64,000 bases of DNA from Brachybacterium timonense (GCF_900258505.1 NZ_LT984895.1:1021952-1085951), one strand, 5' to 3'. Counted from the stretch's first letter, positions 8,596-16,483 are shown. Notes: generated from the letters alone by a model not told the origin. Made by a program: numbers and translations.

Positions 8596-9815
8596 CCGTC
8601 GGCCTCGACCGTCGCCTCGTGCTGCTGGGATCGACGGGCTCCATCGGTACCCAGACCCTCAGCGTCCTCGAACGGTTCCCCAACCTGGCCCGCCTGCACG
8701 GCCTGGCTGCCGGTGGATCACGGCCCCAGATCGTCGCTGAGCAGGTCGTGCACCACCGGCCTGAACGGGTGGCGATCTTCAATGAGCAGGCTGCGGACAC
8801 GGTGGACCAGGCCATCACCCAGGCATGCCGCGCCGCAGGCATCCCCGCCCCGCAGCTGAGCGCCGGAGGGGACGCCGTCGTGGAACTCGCCGGCAGCCTC
8901 GGTCCCGGCGATGCGGTGCTCAACGGCATCACCGGATCCGTCGGCCTGCTGCCCACCCTCGCAGCACTTGCCTCCGGGGCGCGGCTGGCACTGGCCAATA
9001 AGGAATCCCTTGTCGTCGGCGGCCAGCTGGTGACCGACGCCGCGCACGATGGCCAGATCCTTCCCGTGGACTCCGAGCACACGGCGATCGCGCAAGCCCT
9101 CGCGGGCGTCAGGCACGATCAGATCGACCACCTCGTGATCACCGCGTCCGGCGGACCGTTCCGCGGCCGCAGCCGCGCCGAGCTCGCCGAGGTCGATCCC
9201 CAGCAGGCGCTCGCCCACCCCACCTGGGCCATGGGCCCCGTGATCACCACGAACTCCGCGACGCTGGTGAACAAGGCACTCGAGGTGATCGAAGCCTGCT
9301 TCCTGTTCGACCTGCCCGAGGACCGGGTGCAGGTGGTCGTGCACCCGCAGTCGATCGTCCACTCCATGGCCACCCTGGTGGACGGCTCCACGATCGCCCA
9401 GGCGAGCCCGCCCGACATGGGGCATGCCATCGGATGGGCACTCGCCCACCCCGAGAAACTGCCCGGCCTCGCCCGTGCCCTCGACTTCACCACCGCCCAG
9501 TCCTGGACCTTCGAGCCCGTGGATGAGGACACCTTCCCGGCGATCCGCACCGCCCGTGCCGCACACCGCGAAGGAGGCGGCGCCATGGCCGTGCTGAACG
9601 CCGCCAATGAGGAAGCTGTCACCGCCTTCCTCGGCGACCGGCTGCCGTTCCTCGGCATCCACGACGTCATCGCTTCTGTGCTCGGGCGACCAGACAGGCC
9701 GCGCGTGCACAGCACCCAGGGCGTGCAGGCTCTGCTGGACCTCGAGACCTGGGCACGCCGCGCCGCAGCAGAACTGATCGACGCCACAGCAGACCCGAAG
9801 GGGGAGCAGCCGTGA
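8592..9815 (+). CDS. dxr: 1-deoxy-D-xylulose 5-phosphate reductoisomerase
   Basis: The committed step of the MEP isoprenoid pathway: NADPH-dependent conversion of DXP to MEP. From GTG 8592 (overlapping the preceding stop) the 407-residue product begins TVGLDRRLVLLGSTGSIGTQ, the Rossmann loop. Conserved blocks are LANKESLV, VDSEHTAIAQAL (metal ligands), ITASGGPF, HPTWAMGPVITTNSATLVNKALEVIEA (given as two adjoining motifs) and HPQSIVHSM. It is co-transcribed with rseP, and ispG of the same pathway lies 1.6 kb further on. Confidence 0.96.
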   Translation: MTVGLDRRLVLLGSTGSIGTQTLSVLERFPNLARLHGLAAGGSRPQIVAEQVVHHRPERVAIFNEQAADTVDQAITQACRAAGIPAPQLSAGGDAVVELAGSLGPGDAVLNGITGSVGLLPTLAALASGARLALANKESLVVGGQLVTDAAHDGQILPVDSEHTAIAQALAGVRHDQIDHLVITASGGPFRGRSRAELAEVDPQQALAHPTWAMGPVITTNSATLVNKALEVIEACFLFDLPEDRVQVVVHPQSIVHSMATLVDGSTIAQASPPDMGHAIGWALAHPEKLPGLARALDFTTAQSWTFEPVDEDTFPAIRTARAAHREGGGAMAVLNAANEEAVTAFLGDRLPFLGIHDVIASVLGRPDRPRVHSTQGVQALLDLETWARRAAAELIDATADPKGEQP

Positions 9816-11155
9816 CGGTGCTCGCGTTCGTCCTGGGCGTGCTGATCCTCGCGCTTGGCCTGGGCATCTCGATCGCCCTGCACGAGATCGGGCACCTCGT
9901 GCCCGCCAAACTGTTCGGGGTGCGGGTCACCCAGTACATGATCGGCTTCGGGCCGACGATCCTCTCCCGCACCCGCGGCGAGACCGAATACGGCCTCAAG
10001 GCGATCCCGCTGGGCGGATACATCCGCATGATCGGGATGTTCCCGCCGCACAAGGGGGATCCCGAGGGAACCGTCCGCGAGGACTCCACCGGCTTCCTGC
10101 AGCAGATGTCGAACGACGCCAAGGAATGGGAAGCCACCCAGTACGGGCCCGACGAGCTGCACCGCACCTTCAGCGCCCTGTCCGTTCCCAAGAAGCTCGT
10201 GGTCATGCTCGGGGGCCCGACCATGAACCTGCTCATCTCCATCGTGCTGATGGCGATCATGGTCACCGGCGTCGGCCTGCCTGCAGTCACACCGAAGGTC
10301 GCCTCGGTCTCCGAGTGCGTGGTGCCGGCCGACGCCCCGCCGGACACATCCTGCGAGGGCCGACCGGAAGCGCCCGCGCTCGCCGCCGGGATCCGGCCCG
10401 ACGATCTGCTCGTCTCGATCGACGGACACGACATCCGCACCTGGGCCGACGTCACCACCGCGGTGCGTGCTGCCGGTGACCGTGAGGTACCCGTCGTGGT
10501 CGAACGCGACGGGAAGCAGATCACGCTGCGTGCTACTCCGATCGTCGATGCCCGTCCCGTGCTCGATGACCAGGGCAACGTGGTGCGCGACGCGGATGGG
10601 ACGATCCGCACCGAGCAGGTGGGCTTCTTGGGTGTGGCCGGCACGCCCGATCTTGTTCCCGCTTCACCCGCCGTTGTGCCGCAGATGGCGTGGGATGCCT
10701 TCGTCGGCACCGCCCGGATCATCGTGACGCTGCCGATGCGGCTCATCGACGTGGCCAAGGCGGCGTTCGGACCGGGCGAGCGCGACCCGAATGGGCCGAT
10801 CGGTGTGGTCGGGGTCAGCCGCCTCGCCGGCGAGATCGCCTCCGCCGAGGAACCCGGCTTCGAGCTGAAACAGAAGACCGGCACCATGCTGTCGGTGCTG
10901 GCCTCGCTGAACATGGCGCTGTTCGTGTTCAACCTCGTGCCTCTCATGCCGCTGGATGGCGGGCACGTGGCAGGCGCCCTCGTCGAAGGAGCGAGGCGGT
11001 TCCTCGCCCGCCTGCGCGGACGGCCCGACCCAGGCCCGGTGGACATGTCGAAGCTGCTGCCGCTCACGAACGCCGTGGCGGTGCTGCTGCTCGTGATGAC
11101 GGTGCTGCTGGTGTACGCCGACATCGTCAAGCCGGTGACGCTGTTCGGCGGGTGA
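9812..11155 (+). CDS. rseP: Site-2 membrane metalloprotease RseP/Rip family
   Basis: Intramembrane zinc protease (M50B) that cleaves anti-sigma factors or other membrane substrates. The HEIGH zinc motif is at residues 24-28 in the first membrane helix, a PDZ domain lies at about residues 190-250 (ALAAGIRPDDLLVSIDGHDI), and the second zinc-site motif LMPLDGGHVAG is in a C-terminal helix. The 447-residue length is normal. GTG 9812 overlaps the dxr stop. The last 30 bp of the gene are the first unit of a 56-bp tandem repeat that runs into the intergenic region. Confidence 0.93.
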   Translation: MTVLAFVLGVLILALGLGISIALHEIGHLVPAKLFGVRVTQYMIGFGPTILSRTRGETEYGLKAIPLGGYIRMIGMFPPHKGDPEGTVREDSTGFLQQMSNDAKEWEATQYGPDELHRTFSALSVPKKLVVMLGGPTMNLLISIVLMAIMVTGVGLPAVTPKVASVSECVVPADAPPDTSCEGRPEAPALAAGIRPDDLLVSIDGHDIRTWADVTTAVRAAGDREVPVVVERDGKQITLRATPIVDARPVLDDQGNVVRDADGTIRTEQVGFLGVAGTPDLVPASPAVVPQMAWDAFVGTARIIVTLPMRLIDVAKAAFGPGERDPNGPIGVVGVSRLAGEIASAEEPGFELKQKTGTMLSVLASLNMALFVFNLVPLMPLDGGHVAGALVEGARRFLARLRGRPDPGPVDMSKLLPLTNAVAVLLLVMTVLLVYADIVKPVTLFGG

Positions 11156-11280
11156 TCCAGGTCGGTGGCTGCGCTGCCCGCGTCAGGCTGGTGACGCTGT
11201 TCGGCGGGTGAGCCGGGTCGGTTCCTGCGCTGCTCGCGTCAAGCCGGTGGCGCTGTTCGGCGGGTGAGCCGGGCAACGGC
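11126..11280. repeat. 56-bp tandem repeat seeded by the rseP 3' end
   Basis: Units begin at 11126, 11182 and 11238, exactly 56 bp apart; the third is partial. Each opens with a close copy of the last codons and stop of rseP (GTCAAGCCGGTGACGCTG, then TTCGGCGGGTGA). Only the first is in the reading frame. The copies differ by a few substitutions. The array fills the rseP-ispG gap. Confidence 0.9.
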
Positions 11281-11392
11281 CGACACCGATGACACCGGCT
11301 TCCGATGCCGCTCGGCCAGCAGAACCAGACGTCGGCCCGTGCAGATCCGGTGCAGGTGCCATGTCCCACAGCGACCAGCCGGGCTCGGCGTC

Positions 11393-11407
11393 CATAATGG
11401 GACGGTG
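11393..11407 (+). promoter_or_regulatory. ispG -10 box and leaderless start
   Basis: CATAAT (11393-11398) is followed by 6 nt and the GTG at 11405. This is the spacing expected when transcription starts on the start codon. No Shine-Dalgarno is present. Confidence 0.6.
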
Positions 11408-12565
11408 ACTTCAGTGAGCCTCGGCATCCCCCGCATCAAGGAACCGCCCCCGGTCCTCGCGCCCCGTCGGAAGACCCGCAAGGTCAAACTCGGCGACATC
11501 GCCGTCGGCGGCGACGCACCGATCACCGTGCAGTCGATGACCATCACGCCCACCCACGACGTGAACGCGACGCTCCAGCAGATCGCGGAGCTGACCGCCG
11601 CCGGCTGCGACATCGTGCGCGTGGCCTGCCCCCGCAGCGAGGACGCGGAGGCGCTGCCCGCCATCGCGAAGAAGTCGCCGATCCCCGTGATCGCCGACAT
11701 CCACTTCCAGCCGAAGTACGTCTTCGCCGCGATCGAAGCCGGCTGCGCTGGCGTGCGCGTGAACCCCGGCAACATCCGCCGCTTCGACGACCAGGTCAAG
11801 GACATCGCCCAGGCCGCCAAGGACCACGGCACTGCGCTGCGCATCGGCGTGAACGCCGGCTCCATCGACCAGCGCATGATGAAAGCTGATCGCGTCACCC
11901 CGGAGGCGCTCGTAGCCTCCGCGGTGTGGGAGGCGAGCCTGTTCGAGGAGCATGACTTCCACGACTTCGGCATCTCCGTCAAGCACAACGACCCGATCAT
12001 CATGGTCGAGGCCTATCGCCAGCTCTCCGAGAAGGGTGACTGGCCCCTCCACCTGGGCGTCACCGAGGCGGGGCCTGCTTTCCAGGGAACCATCAAGAGC
12101 TCTGTCGCGTTCGGCATCCTGCTGGGCGAGGGCATCGGCGACACCATCCGCGTGTCCCTGTCCGCCCCGCCGGTCGAAGAGGTGAAGGTGGGCAACCAGA
12201 TCCTCCAGTCCCTGAACCTCAAACCGCGCAAGCTCGACATCGTCTCCTGCCCCTCGTGCGGACGCGCACAGGTGGACGTGTACACGCTCGCCGAGAAGGT
12301 CACGGAGGGCCTGAAGCACCTTGAGGTGCCGCTACGTGTTGCCGTCATGGGCTGCGTCGTCAACGGCCCGGGCGAGGCCCGCGAGGCCGATCTCGGCGTC
12401 GCCTCCGGCAACGGTAAGGGGCAGATCTTCGTTAAGGGTGAGGTCATCAAGACCGTGCCCGAAGCCGAGATCGTCGAGACTCTGCTGGCCGAGGCGACAC
12501 GCATCGCTGCCGAGATGGACGCTCAGGGCGAACCCTCTGGGGCTCCAACTGTGTCGGTGAGCTGA
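11405..12565 (+). CDS. ispG: 4-hydroxy-3-methylbut-2-en-1-yl diphosphate synthase
   Basis: The [4Fe-4S] enzyme of the MEP pathway converting MEcPP to HMBPP. The 386-residue product has the TIM-barrel opening [20 protein letters not shown] and the cluster cysteines in CPSCGR and [15 protein letters not shown]. The start is placed at GTG 11405, the position matching a leaderless promoter; a second GTG (11414) is possible. The in-frame extension back to 11264 overlaps the 56-bp repeat and has no family similarity. Confidence 0.95.
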   Translation: MTSVSLGIPRIKEPPPVLAPRRKTRKVKLGDIAVGGDAPITVQSMTITPTHDVNATLQQIAELTAAGCDIVRVACPRSEDAEALPAIAKKSPIPVIADIHFQPKYVFAAIEAGCAGVRVNPGNIRRFDDQVKDIAQAAKDHGTALRIGVNAGSIDQRMMKADRVTPEALVASAVWEASLFEEHDFHDFGISVKHNDPIIMVEAYRQLSEKGDWPLHLGVTEAGPAFQGTIKSSVAFGILLGEGIGDTIRVSLSAPPVEEVKVGNQILQSLNLKPRKLDIVSCPSCGRAQVDVYTLAEKVTEGLKHLEVPLRVAVMGCVVNGPGEAREADLGVASGNGKGQIFVKGEVIKTVPEAEIVETLLAEATRIAAEMDAQGEPSGAPTVSVS

Positions 12566-12569
12566 CCTC

Positions 12570-13613
12570 ATGTTCCGTCGAGCGCCGCGGGTGCGCCCGC
12601 TGCGCCCGGCGAGCACAGGCGCGGCCCTCGAGCTCGCCCTGCGTGATCCCGTCGTCAATGCCCTGGGCGGTGCTCGCCTGCGAGACCTCTCGGGCGCGCT
12701 GAGCATCGGTCGCGAGTTCTCCTTCTTCGGCCCCGACGCGGAGCCTGAAGGCGTGCTGTGGAATGGCGTGAACATCTCCGCGATGCAGGCGAGCCCACGT
12801 GCGCTCGCCGCCTTCGGCGCGCATCTTGCCGAGCGTGGCCGTCGCGCCAGCTCGATCGTGGGAGAGCGCGCCGCGGTTGAAACACTGTGGGATGTGCTGG
12901 GCCCGATCTGGGACAGCCAGGTGCGCGAATACCGCTGGTCGCAGCCGCTTCTGCTCGCGCAGCCCGAGGCGACGACGGGCGCAGATGGGGCCGCGGTGTC
13001 ATCGCGCGGGCCTTCGACACCGAGTCGCTGCGTCGGCCTTCGCGCGGCGCACCCTGATGAGGTGGACGCGGTGCCATCGCGCGGGCTCTCGACGCCGAGT
13101 CGCTGCGGTGGCCTTCGCGCGGCGCACCCTGATGAGGTGGACGCGGTGCCATCGCGCGGGCTCTCGACGCCGAGTCGCTGCGGTGGCCTTCGCGCGGCGC
13201 ACCCCGACGAGGTCGACGCGGTGTTTCCCGCGGCGGTGGCCATGTTTCGTGAAGAGGTCGGTCTCGACCCGACTCTTGGGGACCATGGCCGGGCTTATCG
13301 AGCCCGCGTGGTTGAGCTGCTGCGCGGCGGCCGCACCTACGTGGTGACCGATACGGACGGTGCTGTGGTGTTCAAAGCCGACGTCGGTGCCCTTTTCGGA
13401 CCGGTCGCGCAGATCCACGGCGTGTGGACCCGCCCGGACATGCGCGGCCGTGGCATCGGCCGACGGGCCATGTCTGACCTGGTCACTCAGGTTCGGCGCG
13501 ACCATGCGCCGCAGGTGTCCCTCTACGTAAACGACTTCAACGCCCCAGCGCGCCGTGCATATGCCGCTGCAGGCTTCCGCCAGGTTGGCGAGCTCAGCAC
13601 GATCTTGTTCTAA
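12570..13613 (+). CDS. GNAT-family acetyltransferase with DUF4081-like N-terminus and internal 25-aa repeats
   Basis: A 347-residue protein 4 bp after ispG. The N-terminal half (to about residue 140, with LWNGVNISAM) resembles the DUF4081 domain that precedes GNAT domains in actinobacteria. The C-terminal GNAT domain shows VFPAAVAMFREEVG, the acetyl-CoA pyrophosphate-binding loop RPDMRGRGIGRRAM and LYVNDFNAPARRAYAAAGF. Between them, residues 142-216 are three tandem 25-residue repeats (SRGLSTPSRCGGLRAAHP core), encoded by 75-bp DNA repeats. The last repeat joins the normal HPDEVDAVFPAA sequence, so the array looks like an in-frame expansion. The substrate is unknown. Confidence 0.8.
   Translation: MFRRAPRVRPLRPASTGAALELALRDPVVNALGGARLRDLSGALSIGREFSFFGPDAEPEGVLWNGVNISAMQASPRALAAFGAHLAERGRRASSIVGERAAVETLWDVLGPIWDSQVREYRWSQPLLLAQPEATTGADGAAVSSRGPSTPSRCVGLRAAHPDEVDAVPSRGLSTPSRCGGLRAAHPDEVDAVPSRGLSTPSRCGGLRAAHPDEVDAVFPAAVAMFREEVGLDPTLGDHGRAYRARVVELLRGGRTYVVTDTDGAVVFKADVGALFGPVAQIHGVWTRPDMRGRGIGRRAMSDLVTQVRRDHAPQVSLYVNDFNAPARRAYAAAGFRQVGELSTILF
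12993..13217. repeat. Three 75-bp tandem repeats inside the GNAT gene
   Basis: Units are 12993-13067, 13068-13142 and 13143-13217. Units 2 and 3 differ at only three positions, near their 3' ends, and unit 1 differs at a few more. 75 bp is 25 codons, so the reading frame is kept. Confidence 0.93.
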
Positions 13614-13635
13614 CGGCGTGGGTGCCCCGCTCGGC

Positions 13636-13853
13636 GGCTCACTCTCGCTCCCGTAGGCGCTCCGCGTACCGGCTCACTCTCGCTGCCGTGGGCACTCCGC
13701 GTACCGGCTCACTCTCGGTGCCACCCGGGTGCCCCGCTTGCCGGCTCACCTTCGGTGCCGCCCGGGTGCCCCGCTTGCGTGCTCACTCTCGGTGCTGCCC
13801 GGGTACTCCGCTTGCCGGCTCACTCTCGGGGCCGCCCGGGTGCGCTCGGCATG
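13636..13853. repeat. Six-copy 35-37 bp tandem repeat downstream of the GNAT gene
   Basis: Copies start at 13636, 13671, 13706, 13743, 13780 and 13817. The consensus opens GGCTCACTCTCGGTGCC and continues with GCCCGGGTGCCCCGCTTGCC. The first two copies are 35 bp, the next three 37 bp, and the last is incomplete. Units are contiguous, with no spacers. No gene is supported in this stretch. Confidence 0.88.
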
Positions 13854-13870
13854 AGATGCGCGGTGTCAAT

Positions 13871-13930
13871 CCGTGGCGGTATTCGTGGAACCGCGACGAT
13901 ATTGCCGCGGCTCCACGAATACCGCCACGG
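13871..13930. repeat. Long hairpin element, copy 1
   Basis: A near-perfect inverted repeat: a 19-bp stem (13871-13889 with 13912-13930), one mismatch, 5 more base pairs (CCGCG/CGCGG) and a 10-nt loop ACGATATTGC. The inner 56 bp (13873-13928) recur at 15507-15562 in the same orientation. It has no terminator T-run. Confidence 0.92.
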
Positions 13931-14260
13931 CTGAACAGATCGTGCCTCCCGATAACCGCAGGAGGCAGTGCGATCCGTTGGGGGAGGGCAGGCAAGCCTG
14001 AACCCGGTCGAGCGCAGCGCAGCGGATCCGGTCGAGCGGAGCGGATCTGGCGGAGATGAGCAGGTCTGGCTCAGAAGATTGGATCCGGTCGAGCGCAGCG
14101 GATCCGGTGGAGATGAGCAGGTCTGGCTCAGAAGATTGGATCTGGCCGAGAACCGAGAACCGAGGAGCGGTAGCCCCCGGCGGCAACCGCCATATCGGTC
14201 AGCCTCACCTCGTCGCTGCGACCGGGCCGGGTAGCACCCGGCGGCAACCGCCACATCCCG
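13931..14260. repeat. Intergenic repeats: 57-bp tandem array and a dispersed direct repeat
   Basis: A 57-bp unit (starts GGATCCGGTCGAGCG, ends GGCTCAGAAGATT) occurs at 14024-14080 and 14081-14137, with a partial third copy to 14150. Separately, GGTAGC(C/A)CCCGGCGGCAACC plus flanks occurs at 14169-14204 and 14230-14266. An 88-codon open frame at 13968-14234 spans the array, but its protein is only the translated repeat, so I do not call a gene. Confidence 0.8.
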
Positions 14261-15136
14261 TCAGCCGCGCCGAGGTCGCCGGTGGTCACGACGGCGGATG
14301 ACATGCTGAAGCATCCGTCGGGTTTCGCCCCAGCGGAGGAAGACCTGCTCCCAGGTCAGGCGGGTGACCACGTATCCGAGTGCGCGCAGCGCAAGGTCGC
14401 GTTCGCGGTCGCGGTGATAGTGCTCATCGGCAGTATGAAAACTGCGGGAGTCGCACTCGATCACCCAGCTCTCGCCGACGAGCAGATCCACTCGGCCGAC
14501 ACCGGGAATCGTGACCTGAGGCTCGACTCGAACACCCTGCGATTCGAGCCACCATCTGACCGCGGTCTCAGTTCCGGATTCGGCTCGCCCATCGACTCGG
14601 CTCAAGGCGGTACGTCGATCGAACGGCAACTGGGCAAGGAGACGGGACAGCTCGTCGTAGCCCAGCTTCCCCTGGTGCAGAGCTGATTCGAAGAGAATCG
14701 CTGCGTTGGTTGTGCTCAGGCACCTCGCTGCATGGTTGAGCACAAGGGGAAGCGCGGGGACCGGGTCGTGATCGGGCCACGCCAGAAGAACCGGGGCATG
14801 CAGGACTGGCCGAGACGGGGTGACTCTTTCAGCGCGGGCCGCTATCGGGGCGATCCGGGCTTCGGCGAATCGGTCGCTGCGTCTGCTGCAGCGTGGATGA
14901 AACACATGTGGGCGGTAGTTCGCGGGTACCCACAGTCCGTGTAAAGCTGCGGCATCCGTGCAGGTCGGTCTCAGCCCGTGTGCCAGGAACGGGAGGATCC
15001 GTTCGTCTGCATGCGCAGTGTGGAGGAAGTCGCCGACGCGGTGGAGGGCGCCAGAGGCGAGCAGGCGCCGCACATCGCGGCGATCCAAGCCGATCTGCGC
15101 GGTCTTGAGATGGTGAATGATGCCGGGGAGCTGCAT
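14261..15136 (-). CDS. AbiEi-like winged-helix plus DUF559/PD-(D/E)XK nuclease-like protein
   Basis: A 291-residue protein from ATG 15136 (or 297 from 15154). The upstream extension to 15337 is translated tandem repeat and is rejected. The N-terminal part (GIIHHLKTAQIGLDRRDVRR and what follows) resembles the winged-helix domain of AbiEi-type antitoxin/regulator families. The C-terminus (about residues 205-285) has an Vsr/DUF559-like nuclease core: an SGTE glutamate, GRVDLLVGE with the catalytic-type Asp, and WVIECDS with the E-x-D pair, then HYHRDRERDLAL. It may be a defence or housekeeping nuclease; no partner toxin is adjacent. The gene lies between two copies of a 56-bp hairpin element and amid VNTR arrays, which suggests an accessory insertion. 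Confidence 0.68.
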   Translation of the reverse strand: MQLPGIIHHLKTAQIGLDRRDVRRLLASGALHRVGDFLHTAHADERILPFLAHGLRPTCTDAAALHGLWVPANYRPHVFHPRCSRRSDRFAEARIAPIAARAERVTPSRPVLHAPVLLAWPDHDPVPALPLVLNHAARCLSTTNAAILFESALHQGKLGYDELSRLLAQLPFDRRTALSRVDGRAESGTETAVRWWLESQGVRVEPQVTIPGVGRVDLLVGESWVIECDSRSFHTADEHYHRDRERDLALRALGYVVTRLTWEQVFLRWGETRRMLQHVIRRRDHRRPRRG

Positions 15137-15192
15137 GGCATGAGCACAGCTCATCGGCGGCCATCGGGAAGGGCAGGTGCCCAAATCCGGGA

Positions 15193-15400
15193 TGACTGCG
15201 GCTGGGGAGGGAACGCGGGACGTCGGCCCGTTCCTTGAGTGCTGGCCTGCGGGAGGACTGCGGGGAGGGAGCGCGGGACGTCGGCCCGTTCTACGAGTGC
15301 TGGCCTGCGGGTGGGCTGCGGGGAGGAAACGCTGCACGTCGGCCCATTCGTTGAGTGCTGGCCTGCGGGAGGACTACGGGGAGGGGCGTGGCCCTTCGCG
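15193..15400. repeat. 58-bp tandem repeat upstream of the AbiEi/DUF559 gene
   Basis: Units start near 15193 and at 15251, 15309 and 15367 (partial), exactly 58 bp apart. The core reads GCGGGACGTCGGCCCGTTC and ends GAGTGCTGGCCTGCG. The array covers the 5' flank of the minus-strand gene and produces a spurious N-terminal extension. Confidence 0.9.
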
Positions 15401-15506
15401 TCGTCGATGCGGCGCCGCCCATCACCTCCGCGACACCGTCGCACATGCCACGTGATGCTGGACTGCTGTTCTTCAGGACGGTGTACGTCCGGATCAAGCG
15501 TCGGCT

Positions 15507-15562
15507 GTGGCGCTATTCGTGGAGCCGCGACGATATTGCCGCGGCTTCACGAATAACGCCAC
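15507..15562. repeat. Long hairpin element, copy 2
   Basis: Second copy of the 56-bp inverted repeat seen at 13873-13928, in the same orientation and with the same loop ACGATATTGC. Arms GTGGCGCTATTCGTGGAGCC and GGCTTCACGAATAACGCCAC pair with one mismatch and one G-T pair. Confidence 0.92.
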
Positions 15563-15617
15563 GCGTGACCGGTGTTCCTGGTTGCCGGTAGCGCTGGGCC
15601 TGCTGTCGTGCTGGGCA

Positions 15618-15720
15618 GCGGTTGCTGTGTGGTGACTGCTGCCAGTCGGGCTTGCCGCTATTCCAGGTGAGCGGTTGCTGTGTGGTGACTGTTGCCAGCC
15701 GGGCTTGCCGCCGTGCCGGG
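15618..15720. repeat. 53-bp tandem repeat
   Basis: Units start at 15618 and 15671 (GCGGTTGCTGTGTGGTGACT), with a degenerate continuation of the TTGCCGCCGTGCCGGG part to about 15760. No credible gene is seen from 15563 to 15965. Confidence 0.82.
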
Positions 15721-15965
15721 CTGCTGTTGCCTCGCGAGCCTGCCGCCGTGCCGGGCGGTCCGTTCCCCGCGGCGGCTGTTTCCGCCTGCCGGGTTGCTGT
15801 TAGCGCGCCCGCCGTGCCGCTGCCCGGTCGCGCGAACGACACCCCGTCGCTCCGCCGCACGCACGCATCACCGGGATCAGCGTGAGGCAAGAGCAGATCG
15901 CGTATGCAGTCGCGCGTACGACCCACAACACCTCCACATCTCCTCCTTGCACACCACACCGTTAG

Positions 15966-15982
15966 CTATTGATAAACGATAG
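15966..15982 (+). promoter_or_regulatory. AT-rich palindrome, candidate operator of the DUF2975-HTH pair
   Basis: CTATTGATAAACGATAG is an imperfect inverted repeat (CTATTG/CGATAG) in an unusually AT-rich patch about 20 bp upstream of the DUF2975 start. Position and symmetry suggest a binding site for the HTH protein encoded second in the operon. This is inference only. Confidence 0.4.
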
Positions 15983-16003
15983 ATATTGGGCGATCATCGA
16001 TGC

Positions 16004-16483
16004 ATGATGAATCGACTTCTGCACGACGCGCTGCGCGCCCTGCTGGGCCTTGCCGTCGTTCTCATCCTGCTCATGCAGGTCGTTGCGCTGCCGTGGCTCT
16101 CGGGGGAGTTGGCGCGAGAGTTCCCCGAGGTTGCGCACATGCGTTGGCCGATCCTCGCCCTCGCGATTCTGGGGCTTCTCGCGGTGCAGGCGAGCCTCAT
16201 ATGCACGATCCGCCTGCTCGGTTTCACTCGACGCGATGACGTGTTCACAGCCCGAGCACTGCCCTGGGTGGACGGCATCACGGGCGCCTTCCTCGCGGGC
16301 GGCCTCGTGTGCCTGGTGACCTTCGTCTACCAGCTCACGCAGGAGATGGGGCCGCCGGCCTGGCTTCTCCTGCTCCTGATGGGCACGGCGACAGGGGGTG
16401 GCCTCGCCATGCTGATGCGAGTCATGCGCCGGCTCCTGGTGCAGGCCTCGGCGCTGCGCAGCGAGATGGACCAGGTGATCTGA
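16004..16483 (+). CDS. DUF2975-family membrane protein
   Basis: A 159-residue integral membrane protein with four hydrophobic segments (about residues 10-30, 45-67, 92-113 and 120-140) and the short motif RRDDVFTARAL between the second and third, as in DUF2975 proteins. That family is typically encoded next to a small Cro/C1-type regulator, as here, with TGATG overlap. The physiological role is unknown; it probably acts with or responds to the regulator. ATG 16004 or 16007 may be used. Confidence 0.75.
   Translation: MMNRLLHDALRALLGLAVVLILLMQVVALPWLSGELAREFPEVAHMRWPILALAILGLLAVQASLICTIRLLGFTRRDDVFTARALPWVDGITGAFLAGGLVCLVTFVYQLTQEMGPPAWLLLLLMGTATGGGLAMLMRVMRRLLVQASALRSEMDQVI

Noticed and set aside
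13968-14234. Small gene encoding 19-residue repeats
   Set aside because: The peptide is only the translation of the 57-bp DNA repeat, with no ribosome-binding site or homologous family.
13636-15720. CRISPR array
   Set aside because: Units within each array are contiguous with no unique spacers, units lack a common CRISPR repeat form, and no cas gene is nearby.
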